A stretch of 64,000 nt of DNA, from NCBI GenBank assembly GCA_030744755.1, contig JASLPY010000019.1, forward strand, positions 1 through 64,000, given 5' to 3'. The notes beneath the pieces were generated by a model. That model searched no databases, was not told the origin of the DNA, and saw only the letters and a program-made list of their open reading frames with translations. Shown piece after piece: positions 14,447-23,346 of the stretch. The first letter of the stretch is position 1; each line of letters opens with the position of its first letter. This DNA comes from Kiritimatiellia bacterium (lineage in GTDB: Bacteria > Verrucomicrobiota > Kiritimatiellia > UBA8416 > JADHWI01). The translations under genes and the position numbers were made by a program.

Positions 14447-17419
14447 CTACCGTACCGCCTGTCCAGTCTCCCTCGCAATCTGTCCATGCTCCGGGCAGCG
14501 CAGGGGATGAAGTTCGCTGATATTGCCGCCCGAACTTACTTCGACGCGAAATCGCAAACTCGTGGTCATAGGTATTCTGTACATGGCACTTCGGTCCGGT
14601 GCTCCGAACGACTGCCATTTCTCTTTGATCCAGGCGTCCACCTTCAACGATCCAGAGCCCTGTCGCACGAAACCGGAGAGCTCTGTCGGCTTGTCGAATT
14701 CGTAATGGACGACAAGTGGGCCCTTGTTGCCGATTGCAATGACAGTTTCGGTATCCTTGTCTATGAGGATTCCCCCCTTGCCTGCGAAGTCACCTTTGCA
14801 GGTTACATTCAACGGTTTCACTGTACCGTACCACGGATTCGCGATCTCAATTCCATGGACAAGGCCTTCCCACTGATCTCCCGCCGACACCAGGAACCTG
14901 CCTGGAGTTCCGGCGGGGATCACCGGCCAGCCCACTCCACTCTCAGACTGATCAGTGCAGTTGAGTGTTTGCCCGGAAGGAAGAAGGATCTGGAAGGACC
15001 ATTCAAAATAGTCGCGGGCCAGTTTTCCCTCTACCCATACCTTCCTTACGTTGTGAAATCTGCGATGCCTGGTGAATGGTTCGATCTCGACAGGCCGGCT
15101 GTACTTCACGTGCAGGTCACCTACCGTGTAATCCACAACGGCCTCGAACGTGAACTTGGCCTTCTCAGGGGCAATGAAAGAAGGGCATTCCCTGGGGGGT
15201 GATTCCTTACCCCTTGTGCTCTGGACGTTGGCGATCCTGATCATCTTTCCCGGCTTGATGGTGAGGGGCTCCCTGAGATATGCCCCTGAGGGGTCTATGA
15301 CAACGATGGTACCGACGGGCGTCAACTGCTTTGCGGCAGGGTCGTCTGCTTTCTTCCAGTCGCCGGGAACAAGGCGGGGGAACATGCTCATAGGCGTATA
15401 GGCTTCTGCCCAGAGGAAAACTCGATCCCGCCCCTCCTTCAGTCCATTGACCTTCTTCCCGTCTCGCTTTGCAAGTCTGCGGTCGGAATCCATCACGCAG
15501 TGAAAGCCGATGCCGAGCACCATCTCGGCCAGGTATCCGCGCCGGTTTTCCTCAAGGCCCTTGATGGACAGGATGGACCTTGCGACATTCAGAGCATCGT
15601 CCTGCATGAATTGCCACATGCGTGTGTCCAGGTCTGAACCGTTTTCCATCCTACGAAGCTTCGCGAGTGATTCCCCCATTTCGGGAGGCGCCTTCTCGCC
15701 AAGCAAAATGTGTGCGGTATTCCAGTTACGCAGCACGAACCGCCTGAAAGCATCATCCATGTGCCCGCTCGGCGTGCTGGGCATTGGCTTTTCAGATTTG
15801 AACTTCGGGTTGCAGGTCATGAAAAGGTTTCGCTTGTGTGCGTTGAGGATCAGCAGGTAACCGCCAGTTCGCCAGAACGGATACCCCAGTACTGCGTCCC
15901 CGCCATGCAGTTCAAGGTTGTTTGTGTTCGCGGTTATAAATCCGTTGAACCTTCGGTGCGTGGTCAGTTTCCACAGGAAGACTCGGAAATGTTCCTCCAG
16001 TGCCTTGTCCCCACAGGCATTGACGGCAAGCGCGCCAAAAACAAAAGGAAGGACGGCCGAAGCGTGTCCCGCGTCCACGTTGCCGTAGGGTGGATTCCCG
16101 TAGCGCTTCTTGAAGACCCTGGTCAGGTGTTCCGGACCGCCCGCCATTATCGAGGCAACGGCGTACAATCCGGACCCTGCCGAGGCGCTCTGTCCTTTAA
16201 CGTCGTCTAATTTGACCTGTGAGAAATCCACATTCTTTCCGTAATCACGGCTGTAGGGAATAAACCCGGTCGGGGCGAGGTCCTCTGCCCGGAGCAGCAT
16301 CTTTCGCAGCAGATGCTCAACGCTTCCGTCGCTGCCGAGCGGTGTGTGACGCGCGGCCGCCAGCGCGCAGCAAAGGGAACTGCCCAAGCCGATATATCCA
16401 GGACCCCCATATCCGGGATGGAGCTTGTGCCCTGCGGTGCCGTCAGCCAACACGTTCTGGCATGACAACAGGTAAAGCCTGCGCATAGCGGGCAGTACCT
16501 CCTTGTCCCCGGTTTTCAGGTAGTATTCCGATAGAAACAGTAAGTGGAGTCCCCGGGCAAACGTCCATACCGGCTGGTTTGCATCGTAGGCAACGTAGTG
16601 GGCCGCGCGCCGGATGTTTTCGTTATAGGCGGGGTCACCATTGGCCAGCAACCCTAACCCGCATATTGCCGTACAGAGCGAATGCTTGACGTATCCGCCG
16701 CCAGCCCACTTCCCGTCTTCGTCCTGCTGAAGGGCTAGCCGGTGTGCAAGCATGGCGCGATAAACTGTTACCTTTTCGCCTTCCGGGTTGTAGCGGCCGT
16801 CGAAACTGCCGATCCGGGGGATCTCGAATTCGATATCCACGGTGGCGTAGCCATGCCCTTCCTTTTCCGGGCGCATGACCTTTGCCTCGATTACTCCACG
16901 CCCCTCGGCCTCATCGATGAGGTGGCCGGCCTGTATCTCCAGTCCGCGTTTATCTTTAACCAGGACGGTTTCGCCTGGGAACATCTCCTGGGCCGACTTC
17001 AATTCCTCGCCATTGAACTCCATGATGAGATCCCCAACCAGCAGGTGGCCGGCTGCAGGGCCGTCCGGAGCGACGCCAACAACTTCAAGCGCGTTGGCCT
17101 TAAGCTCCCCATCCTTCCCTTTCAACACATCTGGGAAGAGGGACTTGAACGCGGGGTAGATCTTCCATGTGCGATCATGCATCAGGGTCGTGACGCCGAG
17201 TGGACCCAGCTCGACGAGCCAATTCCTCGCGCCCTTGACATCGTTCTTGGGGAAGTAACCACTGTGGGGCATCGGGTAAAGCGCACGCCACCCTTTTTCG
17301 GGTACTACCTTTTTGCCATGCCCGGCTTTCCATTCAGCGAGATCGAATGCGGCCAGCGCGGCACCGGCTACTAGACTACAGGCTGCAATTAAGGCGACGG
17401 TTCTTGTCGTTACCTTCAA
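14447..17419 (-). CDS. DUF6288-like exported protein with PDZ and helical-barrel regions
   Basis: A 990-residue exported protein. The start is a TTG at 17419, chosen because AAGGAGGG lies 9 nt upstream and the product then opens with a signal peptide (KVTTRTVALIAACSLVAGAALA). Residues about 80-170 form a PDZ-like domain (VVGVAPDGPAAGHLLVGDLIMEFNG). Residues about 220-600 are helical with repeated Gly/Ala-rich turns resembling an alpha/alpha barrel of the prenyltransferase/squalene-cyclase type; the C-terminal third is beta-rich. This arrangement matches proteins annotated DUF6288 in PVC bacteria, which have no known activity. It lies downstream of the GH5-like gene; a role in polysaccharide handling is inferred from context. 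Confidence 0.7.
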   Translation of the reverse strand: MKVTTRTVALIAACSLVAGAALAAFDLAEWKAGHGKKVVPEKGWRALYPMPHSGYFPKNDVKGARNWLVELGPLGVTTLMHDRTWKIYPAFKSLFPDVLKGKDGELKANALEVVGVAPDGPAAGHLLVGDLIMEFNGEELKSAQEMFPGETVLVKDKRGLEIQAGHLIDEAEGRGVIEAKVMRPEKEGHGYATVDIEFEIPRIGSFDGRYNPEGEKVTVYRAMLAHRLALQQDEDGKWAGGGYVKHSLCTAICGLGLLANGDPAYNENIRRAAHYVAYDANQPVWTFARGLHLLFLSEYYLKTGDKEVLPAMRRLYLLSCQNVLADGTAGHKLHPGYGGPGYIGLGSSLCCALAAARHTPLGSDGSVEHLLRKMLLRAEDLAPTGFIPYSRDYGKNVDFSQVKLDDVKGQSASAGSGLYAVASIMAGGPEHLTRVFKKRYGNPPYGNVDAGHASAVLPFVFGALAVNACGDKALEEHFRVFLWKLTTHRRFNGFITANTNNLELHGGDAVLGYPFWRTGGYLLILNAHKRNLFMTCNPKFKSEKPMPSTPSGHMDDAFRRFVLRNWNTAHILLGEKAPPEMGESLAKLRRMENGSDLDTRMWQFMQDDALNVARSILSIKGLEENRRGYLAEMVLGIGFHCVMDSDRRLAKRDGKKVNGLKEGRDRVFLWAEAYTPMSMFPRLVPGDWKKADDPAAKQLTPVGTIVVIDPSGAYLREPLTIKPGKMIRIANVQSTRGKESPPRECPSFIAPEKAKFTFEAVVDYTVGDLHVKYSRPVEIEPFTRHRRFHNVRKVWVEGKLARDYFEWSFQILLPSGQTLNCTDQSESGVGWPVIPAGTPGRFLVSAGDQWEGLVHGIEIANPWYGTVKPLNVTCKGDFAGKGGILIDKDTETVIAIGNKGPLVVHYEFDKPTELSGFVRQGSGSLKVDAWIKEKWQSFGAPDRSAMYRIPMTTSLRFRVEVSSGGNISELHPLRCPEHGQIARETGQAVR

Positions 17420-17470
17420 TTCTATGATCCCTCCTTGATAGATCCTCTTCCTCAGGCGGACATCGGGGCC

Positions 17471-17498
17471 ATGATCCGATTGCAAATCGGACCTACAA
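17471..17498. repeat. Half-element ending CTAC, copy 1
   Basis: A near-palindrome TCCGATT-GC-AAATCGGA followed by CCTAC, 52-79 nt upstream of the TTG start of the DUF6288-like gene. A second copy (two differences over 28 nt) lies at 61821-61848 at a similar distance upstream of another exported-protein gene. It could be an operator or half of a GTAG/CTAC element. Confidence 0.7.
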
Positions 17499-17527
17499 AT
17501 CCCTCCGAGAACTCTAGCTCTTTCCCA

Positions 17528-17578
17528 GTAGGACAGGTGTCCTCACCTGTCCTGGACGGACGAAGACGTCCGTCCTAC
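17528..17578. repeat. GTAG/CTAC paired-hairpin element, 51 bp
   Basis: GTAG, then hairpin GGACAGGTG-TCCT-CACCTGTCC, then hairpin GGACGGACG-AAGA-CGTCCGTCC, then TAC. Extended loops GTCCTC and GAAGAC are near reverse complements of each other, whereas the stems differ but pair perfectly. It is the most compact member of the class. Confidence 0.9.
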
Positions 17579-17590
17579 AAGTTGAGCGCG

Positions 17591-19204
17591 TTACTCCCAG
17601 TCAACCGGCATGACGACAACATTGTCAAACCATGCGTCCACACCATGCGCCCTTACCCCTATGTTTCCAGAAAGGACTGGTGATCCTTCGTCCTTCACGT
17701 CTATCCTCAAGCCCTTCTCCGGATCGGATGACGGATGCATCCTGTTGAACCACACCTTTATACGATCACCCCTGCACTCTGCCCTGATCTGGTTCCACAC
17801 GCCCGGTACAACTTTGCAGTCCAGCTTGCCCAGGTCGTACTCCTTGAGCGGCTGCCAGCTGTTGTTCATTTTTCCGAGATAAAGTTTTTTCGTATCGAAG
17901 CCAACATAGTATCCCTGCATCTGATCGCTGCGGTCTCCGGGCTCGCTGACGCGAAAAACCAATCCCGCATTTCCCGTATCACCCTTGAGCATGACAACCC
18001 CCTCAAGGACATAATCCTTCCACGCGGGATCTCCAGTGATCATCTTCATGCCCGGCCCGAGCTTCAATACCCGGCTGGCACCGGTTCCGCCGCCGCCATA
18101 GCCTGTCCAACCGGCCCGCTTCATGCTCGGAGCATTCTGGAAGTTGTCATAGAACAGGGCGTTTCCCTTGCCCTTTGCGTATTTCAGACAGGCCTCCGCC
18201 TCCGCCAGTGAAACCGGCGTTGCGTCGGGCCACATGAGTCCACACCAGGGGAACGTGGGCTCCGGCGTCCCGTGTTTTGTCCCCCAATACCACCGGCAGT
18301 TGGAATTGCCCGCCAGCAGTTCCCAGCACAGGTAAACACCGGGCGTGCTCTTTCCAGCCGCACGGCGCTGCTCCAGCCAGTGTATTACCTCGCAGGGTTC
18401 ACCGTTACTGGGACGAGGCGCGAACCACCTGGCGCCGGCTTCCGTGAAAACGGTTCCCTTGTTCGGATTCCTGTCGGCCTGTCTGTCCCAGCCGCCCGGG
18501 CCCCACCGGTAGTTATGGGCATTGACGATATCCGTCGCCTCGTTGTCGTCCCAGCAGGCGATCACAGGATGAATGGGTTTCACCTCTTTTGCCCACTTGT
18601 AGCCTTCCCTTCGGATACGTTCGCTGAAATTGCCCTTCTTGATTCTGGGCTCGTTGAATATCTCCCACCACAACACGCGCTTGTCTTTTCTGAAGGGGCG
18701 GATTGTTTCCTGTATGTAAGGCTTGAACTTCTCCAGGTTCTGCGGATCGCGATCACGGTCCTGCGGGCTGGCGGCCCAGCGCCCGTTATGGTAGCCCTTG
18801 ATAGGCGTAGTAGGTTTCTCAAGATAGATGTCGGCATGGCGGTGACAGTCATCAAAGAAGCAGAAGCCCGGCTTGATGTCGTACTTTGCGCAAATCTTCA
18901 GGCACTTCTCAATGTTAGCCAGGAAGACGTCTTTCTCTTCATCGAAGTTGATGTTGTGCAGGTATATCCGGAGCGTCCTGATTCCGTAGTACTTGCTGGC
19001 CGCGGCCATTTCCTTCTCAATCACGTCCGGCCGGAAGTCATGCCAGAACTGAACCTGGTTAACTGCATAGGCCGCGGTATAATTGGCACCCACCAACCCG
19101 TCTGTAGGGGGTTTGGGATTAGCCATGTATATCTCGTCGGCACCGTACGAGTAGGAATCGAAAACGGACAAAAGCACCATCACCAAAACAACTCTCTTCA
19201 ACAT
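17591..19204 (-). CDS. GH5-like glycoside hydrolase with C-terminal beta-sandwich
   Basis: A 537-residue exported enzyme. ATG 19204 (MLKRVV) is preceded by AAGGAGG and opens a signal peptide ending near SYG-ADE. The body is a TIM-barrel hydrolase of clan GH-A: WWEIFNEPR carries the acid/base Glu, and the later TVFTEAGARWF carries the likely nucleophile Glu, as in GH5. The last 190 residues (ALFYDNFQNAP ... AWFDNVVVMP) form a LamG/DUF1080-like sandwich that may bind carbohydrate. Beta-mannanase or cellulase-type activity is possible but not decidable. It is followed on the same strand by the DUF6288-like gene. Confidence 0.75.
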   Translation of the reverse strand: MLKRVVLVMVLLSVFDSYSYGADEIYMANPKPPTDGLVGANYTAAYAVNQVQFWHDFRPDVIEKEMAAASKYYGIRTLRIYLHNINFDEEKDVFLANIEKCLKICAKYDIKPGFCFFDDCHRHADIYLEKPTTPIKGYHNGRWAASPQDRDRDPQNLEKFKPYIQETIRPFRKDKRVLWWEIFNEPRIKKGNFSERIRREGYKWAKEVKPIHPVIACWDDNEATDIVNAHNYRWGPGGWDRQADRNPNKGTVFTEAGARWFAPRPSNGEPCEVIHWLEQRRAAGKSTPGVYLCWELLAGNSNCRWYWGTKHGTPEPTFPWCGLMWPDATPVSLAEAEACLKYAKGKGNALFYDNFQNAPSMKRAGWTGYGGGGTGASRVLKLGPGMKMITGDPAWKDYVLEGVVMLKGDTGNAGLVFRVSEPGDRSDQMQGYYVGFDTKKLYLGKMNNSWQPLKEYDLGKLDCKVVPGVWNQIRAECRGDRIKVWFNRMHPSSDPEKGLRIDVKDEGSPVLSGNIGVRAHGVDAWFDNVVVMPVDWE

Positions 19205-19291
19205 ACCTATCTGTTCCTCCTTTATCATCGTCTCGTAAGCGGCCGCGAAATCAGATTACAAACTCCCTGGTGTAACTGCGCGCAAGTGGTC

Positions 19292-21328
19292 TTACCCCCT
19301 CAGTGCTTCGACAGGATCCATGCGGGCGGCCGTCCAGGCCGGGTAGAGGCCAAACCCGATGCCAACAGCCATGGCCACGCCGACGCTGATGCCCATGATC
19401 AAGGTGCTGTAGGCTACCGGGAACTGGAACAGTACGGCGACCAGTTCACCTCCAAGCACACCGGTTAAAACACCGAGTATACCACCAATCACGGAAATGA
19501 CACAGGCTTCGGCAAGGAATTGCTTCAGGACTTCATTTCTCGGAGCCCCGACAGCCCGGCGAATGCCTATTTCGCGCGTACGCTCGCTTACGCTGGCCAG
19601 CATGATATTCATGATCCCGATGCCGCCCACGAGCAATGACATACCCGCGATCACTGTGATAATGACGTTGAAGACTTCTTTCGTCTTCTGAGACTGCCGC
19701 AGGTTCTCGAGCGGGACGGACACGGCAAAGTCGTCGGAGTCATTGTGCAGGCTACGGACGACACGTTCGAGATGTTGGGAGTCGGCAACGAGCTGTTCAC
19801 TGGACGCCATGCGCAGGGAAACGGAGTCGTAGGTGCCGGCGCGCTTGACCCTGGGATAGTATCGGTCGGCTACCGAATGGGGGATGTAGACGTCCAGGTT
19901 GCGGTTGACTATGTTGACGTCCTTGACCGTGCTGGCGGTGAAAGGCCGGTTTTGCATGATGCCTACGACCACGAAGATCTGGTCTCCAATGACCAGGGTC
20001 TGGCCCAGTGGTTCGTCAGAAATACCAAGTGCCTCTGCAATAGCGACTCCGAGTACACAGACGCGGCGATACTCTTCCGCATCGCGCTGGTTGAGAAAGC
20101 GTCCCCGGCCGACGAAGAAGTTGACTACCTCCTGGAAATCGCCGGTAACGCCGAGGACACGGGCGGCGTCTGCGCGGGTACGGTCACGAGTCACGACTGC
20201 CTTGATCCTCTTCCAGGCAGCCAGGCGTTCGACGCCCGGGAGTTCGCGGCGTACGGCTTCGATGTCCCTGTCACTTATGCCGAAAGGATTGCGTTGCCGG
20301 GCCTGGCGCAGACGTTCACCGTCCAGCTGTGTGTCGATTACCTGGATGTTGTTGAGGCCGATCTGTCTTATTTGTTCGAGCTGTTGGCGCTTGCCGCCCT
20401 CGGTGATGGCAGTCATGCCGATAACGGAGGCGATACCGAAGACTATGCCGAGCATTGTGAGCAGGCTCCTGAGCTTATGGGCGAGCAGTCCTTCACGGAT
20501 AGCAATTCGGGCGATATCGAACCAGCGGACGTTTCTGCTGACCTGGCGCACTTTGGGCTCTACGGGTGCCTTCCTGGCGATCTCCTTGCGCTCGTCGGAA
20601 TGGATCTTTCCATCTTCAATACGGACCACGCGCTCGGCCTGGGCGGCTACCTTCGGGTCGTGGGTTACCATGATGATGGTGTTGCCCTGGGCGTGGAGTT
20701 CGTGGAAAACGTCCATGATCTCCCTGCCGGTGACTGAATCGAGGTTGCCGGTAGGTTCGTCGCAAAGGAGCAGGTGTGGTGATCCTGAGAGGGCGCGGCA
20801 GATGGCGACGCGCTGCATCTGGCCGCCTGACAGTTCGTTGGGGTTGTGATCCTGGCGGCCATCCAGCCCCAACCGGTTCGCCAGTACCTCTGCCGCATTA
20901 AGGCGGGAGCGACGGGGCGTGCCGCGATAGACCAGGCCGAGTGACACGTTTTCCAGAACGTTCAGTTCCGACAAAAGGTTGTACTCCTGGAAGACGAAGC
21001 CAATATCGCGATTGCGAGTGCGGGACAGCTTAACGTCCGAGAGGGCGGAAACCTCTTCGCCTCCGAGCCAGTACTGACCGCCTGTGGGCCTGTCGAGGCA
21101 GCCGAGGAGATACATGAGTGTCGATTTACCGCTGCCCGAGGGGCCAATAATGGCCACGAACTCACCGGAATGAATGTCCAGATCGACCCCGTCCAGGGCA
21201 CGCACCACGTGCTGGCCCATTTGATAGTGGCGCGTTAGACGGCGGATCTTTATTAAGGGGGGCGTGCCGAGTGTCGAATGCGGAGTCTCCAGTGTGCCAT
21301 CGGCCGAAACGTGTCGAGAATTGCTCAT
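19292..21328 (-). CDS. macB: MacB-type ABC transporter (ATPase-permease fusion)
   Basis: A 678-residue inner-membrane protein. The N-terminal ATPase has Walker A GPSGSGKST (62-70), signature LSGGQ (166-170) and Walker B LLLCDEPTGNLD (187-198). It is followed by TM1 at about 286-306, a large periplasmic domain with MacB core features, and three C-terminal TMs including the typical ERTREIGIRRAVGA stretch. This is the full MacB layout, the energy source of tripartite macrolide/lipoprotein/toxin efflux pumps. It overlaps the upstream fusion-protein gene by 4 nt (ATGA) and is the last gene of a five-gene operon. An unusual 25-residue N-terminal tail precedes the ATPase. Its cargo is unknown. Confidence 0.93.
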   Translation of the reverse strand: MSNSRHVSADGTLETPHSTLGTPPLIKIRRLTRHYQMGQHVVRALDGVDLDIHSGEFVAIIGPSGSGKSTLMYLLGCLDRPTGGQYWLGGEEVSALSDVKLSRTRNRDIGFVFQEYNLLSELNVLENVSLGLVYRGTPRRSRLNAAEVLANRLGLDGRQDHNPNELSGGQMQRVAICRALSGSPHLLLCDEPTGNLDSVTGREIMDVFHELHAQGNTIIMVTHDPKVAAQAERVVRIEDGKIHSDERKEIARKAPVEPKVRQVSRNVRWFDIARIAIREGLLAHKLRSLLTMLGIVFGIASVIGMTAITEGGKRQQLEQIRQIGLNNIQVIDTQLDGERLRQARQRNPFGISDRDIEAVRRELPGVERLAAWKRIKAVVTRDRTRADAARVLGVTGDFQEVVNFFVGRGRFLNQRDAEEYRRVCVLGVAIAEALGISDEPLGQTLVIGDQIFVVVGIMQNRPFTASTVKDVNIVNRNLDVYIPHSVADRYYPRVKRAGTYDSVSLRMASSEQLVADSQHLERVVRSLHNDSDDFAVSVPLENLRQSQKTKEVFNVIITVIAGMSLLVGGIGIMNIMLASVSERTREIGIRRAVGAPRNEVLKQFLAEACVISVIGGILGVLTGVLGGELVAVLFQFPVAYSTLIMGISVGVAMAVGIGFGLYPAWTAARMDPVEALRG

Positions 21329-23346
21329 ATGTCCCTTCCTACCCCCGGATACCCGCGGTACACGGTGTCGCCTTCCTTGAGGCCGCCCGTGACAACGAAT
21401 GCATCGTCGCCGAAGAACTCGCCCTGGACAGGTACGCGGTTCTCGCTGTTCTTTTTCGAGAGGACCGAGAAGCCCCCCGCATCCTGTTGCACGGCGGCTG
21501 CCGGCAGATGCAGCACGTTCGCCCGTCGCTCTATCTCGATTTCGATCTGAACGGTCATTCCCTGCCGGAAGTCATCAACATCCCGCCCCAGGTCAACCGT
21601 CAGCGTGAAAACGATAATCCCGGATTTCGAGCTGGTATCCCATACGTGGCTTTGATCCCGGTCCCGCCCGATACGGGCCACGTGCTCGATCCTGGCGTCT
21701 GGGATTTCCATATCCAGCGCGGGAACACGTACCCGGCAGGGCATGCCGACCTTGAGCAGACGGAGATTTACCTCGTTGACACCGGTTTTGACGGACATGT
21801 TCTCGGGAGGATAGATCATGGCCAGGGTTTCTCGTTTGCCCCAGCTGTCTCCAATATCGGTGCGCCGCCCCTCCCTTTCCCGAAGACGGACCAGGCCGTT
21901 GGTCGTGGCCAGCACAACGTTGGCAGGGTTTGCTTCGGCGGCTTTAAGCTCTTCATCCAGCTGCTTCAGCTCGGACTCGATCTCGTCACGCCGGTCCGCT
22001 TCTGCCTCGGTAAGGAGTTCCCGTTCAGATTTCAGCATGGTGATGGTTCCTTTGATGGCGCCGGGGAACCCTTTACCGGTGCGCTCGAGGTCGCCTATGG
22101 CTTCTTCCAGTTCAGCTTCGAGCACAGCGATGTTATTGCTCACGATGGCCATTTCGCGATCGTAAACGGTCTGCGCGTTTTCAACGGCACGCTGTGCTGT
22201 TGCGAGAGTCGACTCGGAAGCGGCAACGACATCCTCAGTGGCCGGGCGCGCGGCAATCTCGTACTGTAACTCGAGGATCTCGAGCTGATCCTTCTTCGCT
22301 TTTGCAGTAGTGATTAGCTGGTCGCACTGGGTCCGGGAGATGGCTCCGGCCGCGAGGGCACGTTTGCCGCTTTCCACCTGGCGGTTGGCTTCAGCGAGCT
22401 GTAATCCGGCAATGTCACGATCAATAGCCAGGCGCGCCGCAGGCAACCCCAGTTTCTCGATCTCGATTTCCACGTAAAGTTCCTGTGCCTCATTGTCAAT
22501 CTTCTCGATTGAAGCGACGGCATCTTCGTAGGGCACGCGTGTTCTGTCGTATTCAACACGGGCAGTGGTAAGCGCAGACTGGAGTACCTTTCCCCTGTCT
22601 TTTGCCTCCTGGAGGTCAGACAGGATCTTTGCGGCTTTCTCCCGCTTCTTGATCTCCTCAGGGTCGATCCTGTCTTTCTCAGCGGTATCCTCGGTGGTCA
22701 TCCTGGCAAAGTCCGCCTTGGCCTGCAATTCGAGCAGTGTGCCGCGGCCCTCCTGCCATGCCTGAAGGGCGCTCAAGTATGTCTTGCGGGATTCTCGGTA
22801 TGTCTTCTCCAGCGGTTCGAGCTTCTCCTGCAACGTCTTCAAGCGTTCTTCGATGGGTCTTATCTGTTCATCCAGTTCCACGAGCCGCTGCCCTCTCTTG
22901 GGACGTGCGGTCAGTATCCGGTGGCGCAGGCCGACCAGGTGCAGGGTTTGCCTGGCCGTTTCGAGGCGCTCCTGTTCTGCAATCTCTGTTTGATCGGCTT
23001 GCAGCCTGGCAAGGCGCAATTGCTGTCGCTTGGCAACGACGTTGGCTCGCATGGTCGAGACCTGCTCAACCAGTGTCTTCTCATCGAGGCTGAATACACG
23101 TTCTCCTTTGCTCACCCAGGTGCCGTCCTCCAGTATCCAGTTGACCTCTCCGGCAAAGGGCGTATACAGAAGTATCGGATCCTGCGGGGTAAGCTCACCG
23201 ACCTCGCGGAGAACGTCGGTGACGGTCCCGCGAACCACGGTGAAACTTCGAAATTCAGTAGGAATCTCGCTGCCGTTCCGGTCGCCGACGACAAGTGCCA
23301 CGGCTCCGACGGTGCAGGCAGCAATCAGAAGAGTCCATCTTCTCAT
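21325..23346 (-). CDS. Membrane-fusion protein 3 of the efflux operon
   Basis: A 673-residue periplasmic adaptor with an N-terminal anchor (LLIAACTVGAVALVVG). A first beta strand/barrel region (FRSFTVVRGTVTDVLREVG) and half-lipoyl element (EVNWILEDGTWVSKGERVFSLD) are followed by about 380 residues of coiled coil, much longer than the roughly 100-residue hairpin of MacA, then the second lipoyl half and a beta-barrel (VNLRLLKVGMPCRVRVPALD) and membrane-proximal domain (KGIIVFTLTVDLG-type strand, LKEGDTVY). It is the conventional MacA/HlyD partner for the MacB gene it overlaps by 4 nt. Confidence 0.85.
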   Translation of the reverse strand: MRRWTLLIAACTVGAVALVVGDRNGSEIPTEFRSFTVVRGTVTDVLREVGELTPQDPILLYTPFAGEVNWILEDGTWVSKGERVFSLDEKTLVEQVSTMRANVVAKRQQLRLARLQADQTEIAEQERLETARQTLHLVGLRHRILTARPKRGQRLVELDEQIRPIEERLKTLQEKLEPLEKTYRESRKTYLSALQAWQEGRGTLLELQAKADFARMTTEDTAEKDRIDPEEIKKREKAAKILSDLQEAKDRGKVLQSALTTARVEYDRTRVPYEDAVASIEKIDNEAQELYVEIEIEKLGLPAARLAIDRDIAGLQLAEANRQVESGKRALAAGAISRTQCDQLITTAKAKKDQLEILELQYEIAARPATEDVVAASESTLATAQRAVENAQTVYDREMAIVSNNIAVLEAELEEAIGDLERTGKGFPGAIKGTITMLKSERELLTEAEADRRDEIESELKQLDEELKAAEANPANVVLATTNGLVRLREREGRRTDIGDSWGKRETLAMIYPPENMSVKTGVNEVNLRLLKVGMPCRVRVPALDMEIPDARIEHVARIGRDRDQSHVWDTSSKSGIIVFTLTVDLGRDVDDFRQGMTVQIEIEIERRANVLHLPAAAVQQDAGGFSVLSKKNSENRVPVQGEFFGDDAFVVTGGLKEGDTVYRGYPGVGRDI

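Noticed and set aside
18272-19468. Long plus-strand open frame of 398 codons opposite the GH5-like gene
   Set aside because: It is antisense to a well-supported enzyme with catalytic motifs, has no recognisable domain and its composition follows the codon pattern of the opposite strand.
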